Positions 6,658-11,658 of a stretch of 11,812 nucleotides of DNA are shown here, one piece after another; position 1 is the first letter of the stretch; each line of letters begins with the position of its first letter. This stretch comes from Symbiodinium natans (taxonomy: Eukaryota; Sar; Dinophyceae; Suessiales; Symbiodiniaceae). Below the pieces are notes generated by a model. It saw nothing but the letters and a program-made list of their open reading frames with translations, made no database searches and was not told where the DNA came from. The DNA lies in assembly GCA_905221605.1 (NCBI GenBank), contig CAJNDS010001655.1:1-11812 (forward strand), read 5' to 3'. The translations under genes were made by a program, and so were the position numbers.

Positions 6658-6687
6658 ACGCGCACTCTCTTTATTTTATTTGCGCGT
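6658..6687 (+). repeat. GC-stem hairpin
   Basis: ACGCGCA (6658-6664) pairs with TGCGCGT (6681-6687) around CTCTCTTTATTTTATT. Confidence 0.85.
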
Positions 6688-6726
6688 GTACGAACTTTAT
6701 TCATTCACTCACTTCGTTCTAGTTCT

Positions 6727-6776
6727 CTTCACTTGGTTTTATAAGGAGTGAAAGGACGCATGAAAACCAAGCGAAG
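6727..6776 (+). repeat. Module hairpin 19
   Basis: CTTCACTTGGTTTT pairs with AAAACCAAGCGAAG at 13 of 14. The 22-base apex (6741-6762) starts ATAAGGAGTG and ends GGACGCATG. Confidence 0.9.
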
Positions 6777-6860
6777 AAAGAACGAACGTAGTGAATGAAT
6801 ATAGAGAGTGAGTGAGCGAAATGAAAGTAGTGAGTGAAGTGAACGCCCAAATACTACTAT

Positions 6861-6891
6861 TGCGCCCTTAATTCTCTTCTTCTTGGGCGCA
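6861..6891 (+). repeat. GC-stem hairpin
   Basis: TGCGCCC (6861-6867) pairs with GGGCGCA (6885-6891) around TTAATTCTCTTCTTCTT. Confidence 0.87.
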
Positions 6892-6918
6892 TAAAAAGTA
6901 ATATTAAGAGTGAAGAGA

Positions 6919-6977
6919 GTACATTTTAATAGGTTTGTAAGGGAGAGAAGCGTACGCACGAAACCTATTAAAAGTAC
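6919..6977 (+). repeat. Module hairpin 20
   Basis: GTACATTTTAATAGGTTT pairs with AAACCTATTAAAAGTAC with one bulge. The 24-base apex (6937-6960) begins GTAAGGGAGA and ends CGTACGCACG. Confidence 0.92.
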
Positions 6978-6993
6978 GAACGAAACACACTAA

Positions 6994-7039
6994 TTTCGCG
7001 GGCTCACTATAATTCTCTTCTCTTAATATGCCCGCGGAA
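6994..7039 (+). repeat. GC-stem hairpin
   Basis: CGCGGGC (6997-7003) pairs with GCCCGCG (7030-7036), extended by TTT/AAA with one bulge. The 26-base loop includes AATTCTCTTCTCTTAAT. Confidence 0.87.
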
Positions 7040-7097
7040 AAATACTATAAATGCGCGAATATAATGAACGCACAAGGACCAGCTATTTACTAATAGA

Positions 7098-7134
7098 ACA
7101 CGGGCGTCACGTATATTTTATTACTAGCCCGTGT
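7098..7134 (+). repeat. GC-stem hairpin
   Basis: ACACGGGC (7098-7105) pairs with GCCCGTGT (7127-7134); loop of 21 bases. Confidence 0.87.
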
Positions 7135-7146
7135 AATAATATTGTG

Positions 7147-7199
7147 TGCGCTTTTCTCATTTAATTCGTGCACAAGTTTACAATTAAATTACAAGCGCA
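7147..7199 (-). repeat. Module hairpin 21
   Basis: TGCGCTT...TTTAATT pairs with AATTAAATTACAAGCGCA, with bulges in the middle. The apex 7167-7181 on the minus strand is GTAAACTTGTGCACG, identical to those at 3153, 3853 and 9610 but in opposite orientation. Confidence 0.9.
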
Positions 7200-7239
7200 A
7201 ACAAGATTATGAAAGTAAATAGCTGGTTTTGTTTCGTTC

Positions 7240-7295
7240 ATGCAATTCACGCGCAAACTCGTTCATTTATGCACTTCGTTTACTTGTAATTGCAT
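7240..7295 (-). repeat. Module hairpin 22 with 40-base apex
   Basis: ATGCAATT (7240-7247) pairs with AATTGCAT (7288-7295). On the minus strand the apex begins ACAAGTAAAC and ends GTTTGCGCGTG. Confidence 0.8.
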
Positions 7296-7456
7296 TCGCT
7301 TCACGGTATTAAAGGAGTGAAGGAAAAGAATGCAATGGAAAGAAGTGAATAGGTGAACAAGGAGAAACTACTGTCTCAAAGGGTGGATTTCGGGGAGTCG
7401 CGAGGTTGGAGCCCGTAGTATTAAGATGTAGTGTTACCGCCCGGGCTCTTGAGACC
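7296..7456. other. Spacer grading into a GC-richer island
   Basis: AT-rich words to about 7365, then GGATTTCGGGGAGTCGCGAGG and CCGCCCGGGCTCTTGAGACC. No gene or strong hairpin is recognised. Confidence 0.4.
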
Positions 7457-7533
7457 CTAACCTCTATCTCTAGCTCTAACCAATCAACCTCTATCACCAG
7501 GCCATATTAACCTCTATCTCTAGCTCCTGTTAA
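7457..7533 (+). repeat. Dispersed repeat R-B cluster
   Basis: CCTAACCTCTATCTCTAGCTC (7457-7476 for its core), a partial CAACCTCTATCACC (about 7486-7499) and AACCTCTATCTCTAGCTCCT followed by GTTAA (7509-7533) lie within 80 bases. The last is the closest match to 5233-5259. Confidence 0.8.
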
Positions 7534-7550
7534 CCCCTAGAAATCTACCC

Positions 7551-7677
7551 TAGAAACCGTACCATCATGAGTCTTTCTACGTGACAGGAACTCTCTTGAC
7601 AAGGAACCCACCCTCGGGACCCCAACCGCCTGTGCTCTCTTGATCTAGGAGTTAGTACCTTATGAGCCAGCCCGGGA
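7551..7677 (-). repeat. Dispersed repeat R-A, copy 4
   Basis: The inverted counterpart of copy 1 from TCCCGGGCTGG to CGGTTTCTA, with a small indel and one substitution. Weaker similarity runs on to about 7697, next to the hairpin at 7702. It stops where copies 1-3 continue with AGTCAAG, and joins the R-B cluster through CCCTAGAAATCTACC. Confidence 0.9.
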
Positions 7678-7701
7678 TAGTTATAAGTGAAGAGAGTGAG
7701 T

Positions 7702-7745
7702 GAAGTAAATTACAAGGAAGCCAAGCGAACGCGTGAATTTACTTC
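7702..7745 (+). repeat. Module hairpin 23
   Basis: GAAGTAAATT pairs perfectly with AATTTACTTC. The 24-base apex begins ACAAGGAAGC and ends GAACGCGTG. It is the positional equivalent of 2692-2747 relative to R-A but has a different stem. Confidence 0.9.
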
Positions 7746-7795
7746 GTGCACGAGCGAAACGGGGGCGTGAGGATGTGTGAAGAGAACGCAGTGAG

Positions 7796-7843
7796 CGCTC
7801 TATTATTATATTATAAGGGACGCATGAATATAATAATAGTGCG
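7796..7843 (+). repeat. Module hairpin 24, minimal apex
   Basis: CGCTCTATTATTATATT pairs with AATATAATAATAGTGCG at 16 of 17. The 14-base apex ATAAGGGACGCATG (7813-7826) has AT with AT and G with C around GGA. Confidence 0.93.
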
Positions 7844-7888
7844 TGAACACGTGAACAATATGATAACGATTTAACGGATTATAAGGAG

Positions 7889-7943
7889 TTATAATTTAGT
7901 ATATTTATAAGCCCTTATATTCTCTTTATAATTTAGTATATTT
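7889..7943 (+). repeat. 18-base direct repeat (orphan hairpin arms)
   Basis: TTATAATTTAGTATATTT occurs at 7889-7906 and 7926-7943. The word resembles the 3' arms of module hairpins at 5324-5395 and 10862-10920, but no matching 5' arm is nearby. Confidence 0.75.
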
Positions 7944-7976
7944 TATTAGTATTATTCTCTGGTATTATTATCTTTC

Positions 7977-8014
7977 CTCGCGGGCTCATTCACATTATTA
8001 TCTTTGCCCGCGAG
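7977..8014 (+). repeat. GC-stem hairpin, 9 bp
   Basis: CTCGCGGGC (7977-7985) pairs with GCCCGCGAG (8006-8014) around a 20-base AT-rich loop. Confidence 0.9.
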
Positions 8015-8067
8015 TACATTTAATAATAAAAGGATTGAGTGAACTTGTGAACGAAAGAATGAATAAC

Positions 8068-8096
8068 GCGCACACACGTGTCTTTTATTCGTGCGC
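8068..8096 (+). repeat. GC-stem hairpin
   Basis: GCGCAC (8068-8073) pairs with GTGCGC (8091-8096); the loop contains ACACGTGT, itself a palindrome. Confidence 0.75.
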
Positions 8097-8127
8097 ATAT
8101 AATATTCTTCTCTCTTCTTATTATAAC

Positions 8128-8164
8128 CCCGGGCAAAATACTATTATCTTTATATGCGCCCGGG
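8128..8164 (+). repeat. GC-stem hairpin
   Basis: CCCGGGC (8128-8134) pairs with GCCCGGG (8158-8164). Confidence 0.87.
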
Positions 8165-8187
8165 ATGCACTAATAATAGAGTTATAG

Positions 8188-8222
8188 ACGGGCCTAATAA
8201 AAATACTATATTACTGGCCCGT
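8188..8222 (+). repeat. GC-stem hairpin
   Basis: ACGGGCC (8188-8194) pairs with GGCCCGT (8216-8222); loop of 21 bases. Confidence 0.87.
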
Positions 8223-8231
8223 AGAAATACC

Positions 8232-8309
8232 CAAAAGTCCTAATAAAATATGCTAATTTGTAAGGAGTGAAAAGACGCACGAAATTAGCTTATTTTATGG
8301 GGCCTTTTG
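8232..8309 (+). repeat. Module hairpin 25, abutting the rRNA piece
   Basis: The 28-base arms CAAAAGTCC...GCTAATTT and 8282-8309 pair at about 24 of 28. The 22-base apex (8260-8281) begins GTAAGGAGTG and ends AAGACGCACG. The 3' arm ends one base before recognisable rRNA, so it could mark a 5' processing point. Confidence 0.9.
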
Positions 8310-8488
8310 CAAACGGCGGCTGTAAGGTTAGGAAAGGTCCTAAGGTAGCAAAATTCCTTGACAGGTAAGTTCCGTCCAGCATGAGCGGTGTAATGACTTC
8401 CTCACTGTCACTACCCTCGTCTCTCAGAAATTGAGTCATCCTTGATTACGAGGAAGCCAACGGCCTAACAATAAGACCCTGAGCACTT
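8310..8488 (+). rRNA. Large-subunit rRNA fragment (domain IV-V boundary)
   Basis: This is one piece of a fragmented large-subunit rRNA. It begins with AAACGGCGGCTGTAA and contains the near-invariant block GGTCCTAAGGTAGCAAAATT, then TTCCTTGACAGGTAAGTTCC, the GGTGTAATGA segment, CTCAGAAATTGA, and it ends at AATAAGACCCTGAGCACTT. Aligned by eye from memory this covers about E. coli 23S 1900 to 2075: helix 69, helix 71 and the strand entering the peptidyl-transferase domain. Nothing resembling the upstream or downstream rRNA lies next to it, so the remainder must be encoded elsewhere. The 5' end directly follows a module hairpin that ends at 8309. At the 3' side AACGGCC (8459-8465) can pair with GGCCGTT (8489-8495), just past the last homologous base. 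The helix 69 loop looks about three bases longer than in E. coli. Identity as LSU rRNA is secure; the exact ends are not. The fragment boundaries recall LSUE of apicomplexan and dinoflagellate mitochondria, but a green-algal rRNA module is possible. Confidence 0.93.
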
Positions 8489-8495
8489 GGCCGTT
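8459..8495 (+). promoter_or_regulatory. Possible 3'-end structure of the rRNA piece
   Basis: AACGGCC (8459-8465) and GGCCGTT (8489-8495) are perfect complements, the second lying just after the last rRNA-like base. The first copy lies inside conserved rRNA, so pairing would be a precursor structure. A role in processing is inference. Confidence 0.35.
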
Positions 8496-9032
8496 CATAA
8501 TATTACTACGAGCAAAAAGACGCCCTTGTAATATTATTCTCTTCACGCTTATTATTATCCCGCGAGAATATAATGAAGGGAGCACAGGATGACAATAATA
8601 TTCTCTTCACGCATTCTCTTCTCCTTTCATATTACTACGAAGTTATCTCATTTTTGGATTTATTATTCGCTTCGCTTCTTCACGAACTAACTCAATAATA
8701 CTTCGTTCACTTCTAATATAATTCTATGGACAAGCGAATGAGGCTCATGGTGTGCGTGTGTCATTACGTTCATAGAATAATAGTACGTCCTTAATGTTAT
8801 AATCGCTCACGCATGAACAATATTAAATTTACTAAATTATAAGAGTTCTCGTTTTGATAGGAGATTTTTACCCAGGAAGCTTTCTATCTTTCTATAGTTC
8901 ACTTCTTACTCCTTTTGTTCCCTTTTAATATAATTATAAGTGAACTTGCGAAATGAGAAAATAATTAGCGAACGAAACGAATTTAATATCGTGCGTCCTT
9001 ATAATCCCTAGAGAGCATATGAAATGTACTAA
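8496..9032. other. AT-rich spacer with degenerate hairpins
   Basis: Plus-strand words are mostly in the TTCACTTCGTTC and ATTCTCTTCACGC orientation. ATTCTATG (8721-8728) pairs with CATAGAAT (8771-8778) around ACAAG...GCGTG, a decayed module in which the N5-N10 pair is G with T. No gene is recognised. Confidence 0.5.
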
Positions 9033-9357
9033 GTGAACACATGGGCGAATTATATACGCGCCGCTCTATTAATATACTAATTTCATGCACTAGTTTATAA
9101 ATTAGTATATTATAGGGGCGCTTTTATTATATTCGCCCATACGTTCACACCCTTGCCTCACGGTCTGGTTCACCTGGCTCTCTAGGAATAATACTAATGA
9201 TCTCTAGACCCTGGAATCCATCCCACCTGTCAGTCTTGCCCATGAACTCTTCACTCATGACATTACCATCTTGACTTAGAAACCGTACCATCATGAGTCT
9301 TTCTACGTGACAGGAACTCTCTTGAAAAGGAACCCACCCTCGGGACCCCAACCGCCT
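9033..9357 (-). repeat. Dispersed repeat R-A, copy 3 (most complete copy)
   Basis: Read on the minus strand, it joins the 5' part seen in copies 1 and 4 (9357 downward) to the 3' part seen in copy 2 (through 9126), then a hairpin, then CGCCCATGTGTTCAC (9033-9047). It differs from copy 1 by one base (TTTTC for TTGTC) and from copy 2 by one base near 9197. A 68-codon open frame with a TTG start crosses it but resembles no protein I know. The other copies look like partial derivatives or independent recombinants of this arrangement. Confidence 0.92.
9041..9140 (-). repeat. Module hairpin 26, nested in R-A copy 3
   Basis: Outer arms ATGGGCGAAT/ATTCGCCCAT are shared with R-A copy 2. The inner stem (CGCTCTATTAATATACTAAT + TT with 9099-9120) is entirely different from copy 2. 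The minus-strand apex (9084-9098) is ATAAACTAGTGCATG: AT with AT and A with T around CTAG. Confidence 0.92.
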
Positions 9358-9374
9358 GTCTAACCTTCCGGAAT

Positions 9375-9442
9375 CTCCTAAAAGCCCACATTATAATTAC
9401 AAACTTGTGCGTGAATTATAATGTTTGTGGGCTTTTAAGGAG
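9375..9442 (+). repeat. Module hairpin 27
   Basis: CTCCTAAAAGCCCACATTAT + AATT pairs with 9414-9442 with small bulges. The apex ACAAACTTGTGCGTG (9399-9413) differs from GTAAACTTGTGCACG by complementary changes at both variable outer pairs. Confidence 0.93.
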
Positions 9443-9591
9443 TTCACGGACGGTTAACGGGGGCAGTTGTTACCACAATGAATCCCTGAGTCTTTGGTCT
9501 AGTTTTTAGTACCTTTTCCCCTCGCTCAGTGACCACCCCGTATAGTTTATAAAGAGTGTAGTGAGTGAAGAGAATAATGGAGTGAACTACA
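9443..9591. other. Island without a recognised gene
   Basis: It contains CGGTTAACGGGGGCAGTTGTTACC and AATGAATCCCTGAG at about 9452-9490. CAGTTGTTACC with a following ATGAATC-CTG recurs at 10095-10135. The right part is AT-rich word spacer. Confidence 0.45.
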
Positions 9592-9643
9592 CGCCCCTAT
9601 AATATAATTGTAAACTTGTGCACGAATTATATTATAACGGGCG
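9592..9643 (+). repeat. Module hairpin 28
   Basis: CGCCCCTATAATATAATT pairs with AATTATATTATAACGGGCG with one bulge. The apex 9610-9624 is GTAAACTTGTGCACG. Confidence 0.93.
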
Positions 9644-9733
9644 TGCGTGAACTACATTATGAACGAAGTGAACGTGAAGAGAGCTCTTTTAGTACTAATA
9701 TTATAAGGGCCCCTATTATTCTCTTCACTTAAT

Positions 9734-9760
9734 GCGCCCACATAGTATTAATAAGGGCGC
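9734..9760 (+). repeat. GC-stem hairpin
   Basis: GCGCCC (9734-9739) pairs with GGGCGC (9755-9760) around ACATAGTATTAATAA. Confidence 0.75.
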
Positions 9761-10002
9761 TATAATAATTCTCTTCACGTGTTCGCACGCTTGTAATGTA
9801 ATTCACGCACTGTGCTCACACTTTCACTTATAATATACTACGTTCATACAATATTAAGAGAATAATACGAACGTAGTGTTATAATAATATAAAAGTACTA
9901 TTAATATTAATATTATGACCTTTTATTAGTATTATTATATTACCGCTGGGTAAAAACGTAATTAAAAAGCCCCGCGAAGAGAATTCACTTCGTTCCTTAT
10001 AT
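9761..10002. other. AT-rich spacer
   Basis: It contains several overlapping TAATATTA-type palindromes (about 9890-9950) and TTCACTT words. No gene or well-defined hairpin could be fixed. Confidence 0.4.
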
Positions 10003-10056
10003 TTCGTGCGTATTCATGCTTCGTTCGTACACTCACTTCATTATAATACGCACGAA
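10003..10056 (-). repeat. Module hairpin 29, 12-bp perfect stem
   Basis: TTCGTGCGTATT (10003-10014) pairs perfectly with AATACGCACGAA (10045-10056). The 30-base apex on the minus strand begins ATAATGAAG and ends CGAAGCATG, with T pairing A at N5-N10. Confidence 0.9.
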
Positions 10057-10182
10057 CTATAACTCTCTTCGTACTTCTATCCCGGGTTCTTGGTCAGTTG
10101 TTACCTTACGCACGAACCACCATGAATCTCTGGACCAAGTTCTATAGATGCATGAGTCTTCTGTCTGTCAAGGGTGCTTTCT
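10057..10182. other. Island without a recognised gene
   Basis: Balanced composition (CCCGGGTTCTTGGTCAGTTG; AATCTCTGGACCAAG). TTGGTC at about 10090 and GACCAA at 10134 can pair weakly. No gene is seen. Confidence 0.4.
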
Positions 10183-10239
10183 TTTATTCATGCGGCTTTA
10201 TAATGAACGAAGAGAAGCATGAAAGCCGCAATGAATAAA
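10183..10239 (+). repeat. Module hairpin 30
   Basis: TTTATTCATGCGGCTTT pairs with AAAGCCGCAATGAATAAA with one bulge. The 22-base apex (10200-10221) starts ATAATGAACG and ends AGAAGCATG; N5-N10 is T with A. Confidence 0.92.
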
Positions 10240-10289
10240 GTGAACGAAACCACCCTCACCACCCGGTAAACCTTCATTCATAGTATTAC

Positions 10290-10367
10290 CGCGGGCTTCT
10301 GTAACCGCACGATAAATGCGTGAACAACGTGAACAAATGCATGCGTGCGTCTTTTAATAAGCCCGCG
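10290..10367 (+). repeat. Large nested GC-stem hairpin
   Basis: CGCGGGC (10290-10296) pairs with GCCCGCG (10361-10367). Within the 64-base interior CGCACG (10306-10311) can pair with CGTGCG (10344-10349). Confidence 0.75.
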
Positions 10368-10409
10368 TGAATAGAATAATAGGAGTATAAGGGAGAACGA
10401 AGTGAATAA

Positions 10410-10446
10410 GATAAAAGCCCCGTTCTTCTTTCATTGGGCTTTTATC
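10410..10446 (+). repeat. Hairpin, 11 bp perfect
   Basis: GATAAAAGCCC (10410-10420) pairs with GGGCTTTTATC (10436-10446) around CGTTCTTCTTTCATT. It uses the AAAAGCCC clamp common in module hairpins, but with a pyrimidine loop in place of the module. Confidence 0.88.
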
Positions 10447-10470
10447 GCATGAACGCAGTGAGCAAAATGA

Positions 10471-10499
10471 GCGGCCAAATAGAATTTTTGTACGGCCGC
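10471..10499 (+). repeat. GC-stem hairpin
   Basis: GCGGCC (10471-10476) pairs with GGCCGC (10494-10499); the loop is 17 bases. Confidence 0.8.
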
Positions 10500-10517
10500 A
10501 TGAACGAAGAGAACACA

Positions 10518-10548
10518 ACGGGCGAAATGAGAGATAAAAACCGCCCGT
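10518..10548 (+). repeat. GC-stem hairpin
   Basis: ACGGGCG (10518-10524) pairs with CGCCCGT (10542-10548) around AAATGAGAGATAAAAAC. Confidence 0.82.
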
Positions 10549-10715
10549 ATTATTATCTTCATACTATTGTTCACGGGCGTTCATTCTATTTAATTGGCAT
10601 TATAATGAGTGAACGTGTGAACGAAGCATGAATGACAATGAAATAGAAGAACGAAGTAAACAAGAGATTTCTACTGGAAAAATCCTCAATCATAAGCTGT
10701 GTCCTGGTGCTCGCT
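10549..10715. other. Spacer without recognised feature
   Basis: AT-rich words, then a balanced stretch (AAGCTGTGTCCTGGTGCTCGC, about 10694-10714). No gene or strong hairpin is seen. Confidence 0.4.
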
Positions 10716-10755
10716 AAAAGACCCATCGAAATACAGTAGTTTTAGTGGGTCTTTT
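10716..10755 (+). repeat. Hairpin, 10 bp perfect
   Basis: AAAAGACCCA (10716-10725) pairs with TGGGTCTTTT (10746-10755) with a 20-base loop lacking the module. Confidence 0.87.
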
Positions 10756-10781
10756 GCAGCACATACAATATAATATTATTA

Positions 10782-10854
10782 ACGGGCTAATTTAATAAAT
10801 AAAATGCAAGGCGTGAAAGAACGCTCGATTTTATTATTAAATTTACTAGCCCGT
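10782..10854 (+). repeat. Module hairpin variant (broken N2-N13 pair)
   Basis: ACGGGCTAATTTAATAAATA + AAAT pairs with 10828-10854, with bulges. The apex 10806-10827 begins GCAAGGCGTG and ends GAACGCTCG; N13 is T where G is expected, the one clear failure of that pair. Confidence 0.85.
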
Positions 10855-10861
10855 GCAAAAC

Positions 10862-10929
10862 GCCCACATTAAATATACTAAATTCACGCACAAGTTTGTA
10901 ATTTAGTATTTTTAAGGGGCTTTTTTTTT
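10862..10929 (-). repeat. Module hairpin 31, followed by a T run
   Basis: GCCCACATTAAATATACTAA + ATT pairs with 10900-10920. The minus-strand apex (10885-10899) is ACAAACTTGTGCGTG, the same as at 9399-9413. Nine T residues (10921-10929) follow the 3' arm. Confidence 0.92.
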
Positions 10930-10945
10930 ATATTATTATATTATA

Positions 10946-10979
10946 GCGTGCGGTAAGAAGACAAGAACAGAGAGCACGC
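10946..10979 (-). repeat. GC-stem hairpin with purine loop
   Basis: GCGTGC (10946-10951) pairs with GCACGC (10974-10979); the loop is mostly purine (GGTAAGAAGACAAGAACAGA), placing the pyrimidine orientation on the minus strand. Confidence 0.75.
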
Positions 10980-11008
10980 ACTACGTTCTTTGTTACGTTC
11001 ATACATTC

Positions 11009-11040
11009 AGTGAATTCATGCGCTTCACTTATAATTCACT
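11009..11040 (-). repeat. Module hairpin 32, short
   Basis: AGTGAATT pairs with AATTCACT. The minus-strand apex (11017-11032) is ATAAGTGAAGCGCATG: AT with AT and G with C. Confidence 0.85.
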
Positions 11041-11130
11041 TCATTGTATTCACTTCGTACTATTATCCTATTGCCCGGGCAGTAGTACCATCACCAGTAG
11101 ATTTACCAAGTGATATAACTACGTAGTGAA

Positions 11131-11187
11131 TAATTTAATATAAAATGCAAAGAAACGAAGTGAATGCGCGATTTTATGATTAAATTA
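11131..11187 (+). repeat. Module hairpin 33
   Basis: TAATTTAATATAAAAT pairs with ATTTTATGATTAAATTA with one bulge. The 24-base apex begins GCAAAGAAAC and ends GAATGCGCG: GC with GC and A with T. Confidence 0.9.
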
Positions 11188-11228
11188 CGAACGAAGTAAG
11201 AAGAGAAAATATAATGTGCGTAAGAAAT

Positions 11229-11261
11229 GCGAGCCGTTTTACTATTTTACTTTTGGCTCGC
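11229..11261 (+). repeat. GC-stem hairpin
   Basis: GCGAGCC (11229-11235) pairs with GGCTCGC (11255-11261) around GTTTTACTATTTTACTTTT. Confidence 0.88.
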
Positions 11262-11369
11262 GAAATGTACGCCCTTATAATACAAAAATTGAGTTCTCTT
11301 CGCTGGGCCGGTCCTTAGAAAGCGTCCTTTCCTGCGTCCCTTATTAGTACTACGAAGAGAACATAATGA

Positions 11370-11400
11370 ATGCGCTTATAAGGGAACGCATGAAGCGCAT
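11370..11400 (+). repeat. Module hairpin 34 with GGAA tetraloop
   Basis: ATGCGCTT pairs with AAGCGCAT. The apex ATAAGGGAACGCATG (11378-11392) has AT with AT and G with C around GGAA. Confidence 0.93.
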
Positions 11401-11415
11401 GAATGAAACGTAGTA

Positions 11416-11449
11416 CGGGGGCAATAATAATACTAATAATGCGCCCCCG
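11416..11449 (+). repeat. GC-stem hairpin
   Basis: CGGGGGC (11416-11422) pairs with GCCCCCG (11443-11449); the loop is mostly AAT repeats. Confidence 0.87.
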
Positions 11450-11504
11450 GGATAATATGCTGAGTGTAGTGATAGAAGTAAGAACGAAGTGAATAGAATG
11501 CTTG

Positions 11505-11538
11505 CACTTCATGCGTGAATTTAATTACAAATGAAGTG
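11505..11538 (+). repeat. Module in reversed topology
   Basis: CACTTCAT (11505-11512) pairs with ATGAAGTG (11531-11538). Next to it GCGTG (11513-11517) faces ACAA (11527-11530), and AATTTAATT forms the tip. The same AA/GC, AC/GT and G elements are present, but the tip lies on the opposite side of the internal loop. Confidence 0.8.
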
Positions 11539-11576
11539 AACGCATGTATGAACGAAGTGGGGCGTGAAGTGAAAGC

Positions 11577-11613
11577 GTGAACTGCGTGCGTCATAAATTT
11601 CTTACCAATTCAC
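11577..11613 (-). repeat. Module hairpin 35
   Basis: GTGAACTG faces CAATTCAC (7 of 8). The 21-base minus-strand apex begins GTAAGAAATT and ends ATGACGCACG. Confidence 0.82.
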
Positions 11614-11658
11614 TTTGTTCACTTCACTCATTAAATAGCTGGTTCAGAGAGTGGTTTC

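Larger units (their letters stand above)
7078..7227. repeat. Nested 13-bp inverted repeat enclosing two hairpins
   Basis: ACCAGCTATTTAC (7078-7090) is perfectly complementary to GTAAATAGCTGGT (7215-7227), 124 bases apart. Between them lie a GC-stem hairpin (7098-7134) and module hairpin 21 (7147-7199), giving a possible three-way branched structure. TAAATAGCTGGTT also occurs alone at 11633-11645. Confidence 0.85.

Noticed and set aside
7889-7943. Tandem repeat or promoter pair from TTATAATTTAGTATATTT
   Set aside because: The same word forms 3' arms of hairpins elsewhere, so copied arms explain it better than a promoter.
9145-9351. 68-codon open frame on the minus strand within R-A copy 3
   Set aside because: It needs a TTG start, resembles no known protein, and the frame ends differently in the other R-A copies. 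It is most likely chance within a GC-richer repeat.
10434-10631. 65-codon open frame on the plus strand
   Set aside because: It crosses three hairpins and GAACGAA words, with no recognisable protein or codon bias.
11633-11645. AAATAGCTGGTT as part of the LSU rRNA GATAGCTGGTT region
   Set aside because: Only about ten bases match, the flanks do not, and the same word forms an arm of the palindrome at 7078-7227.
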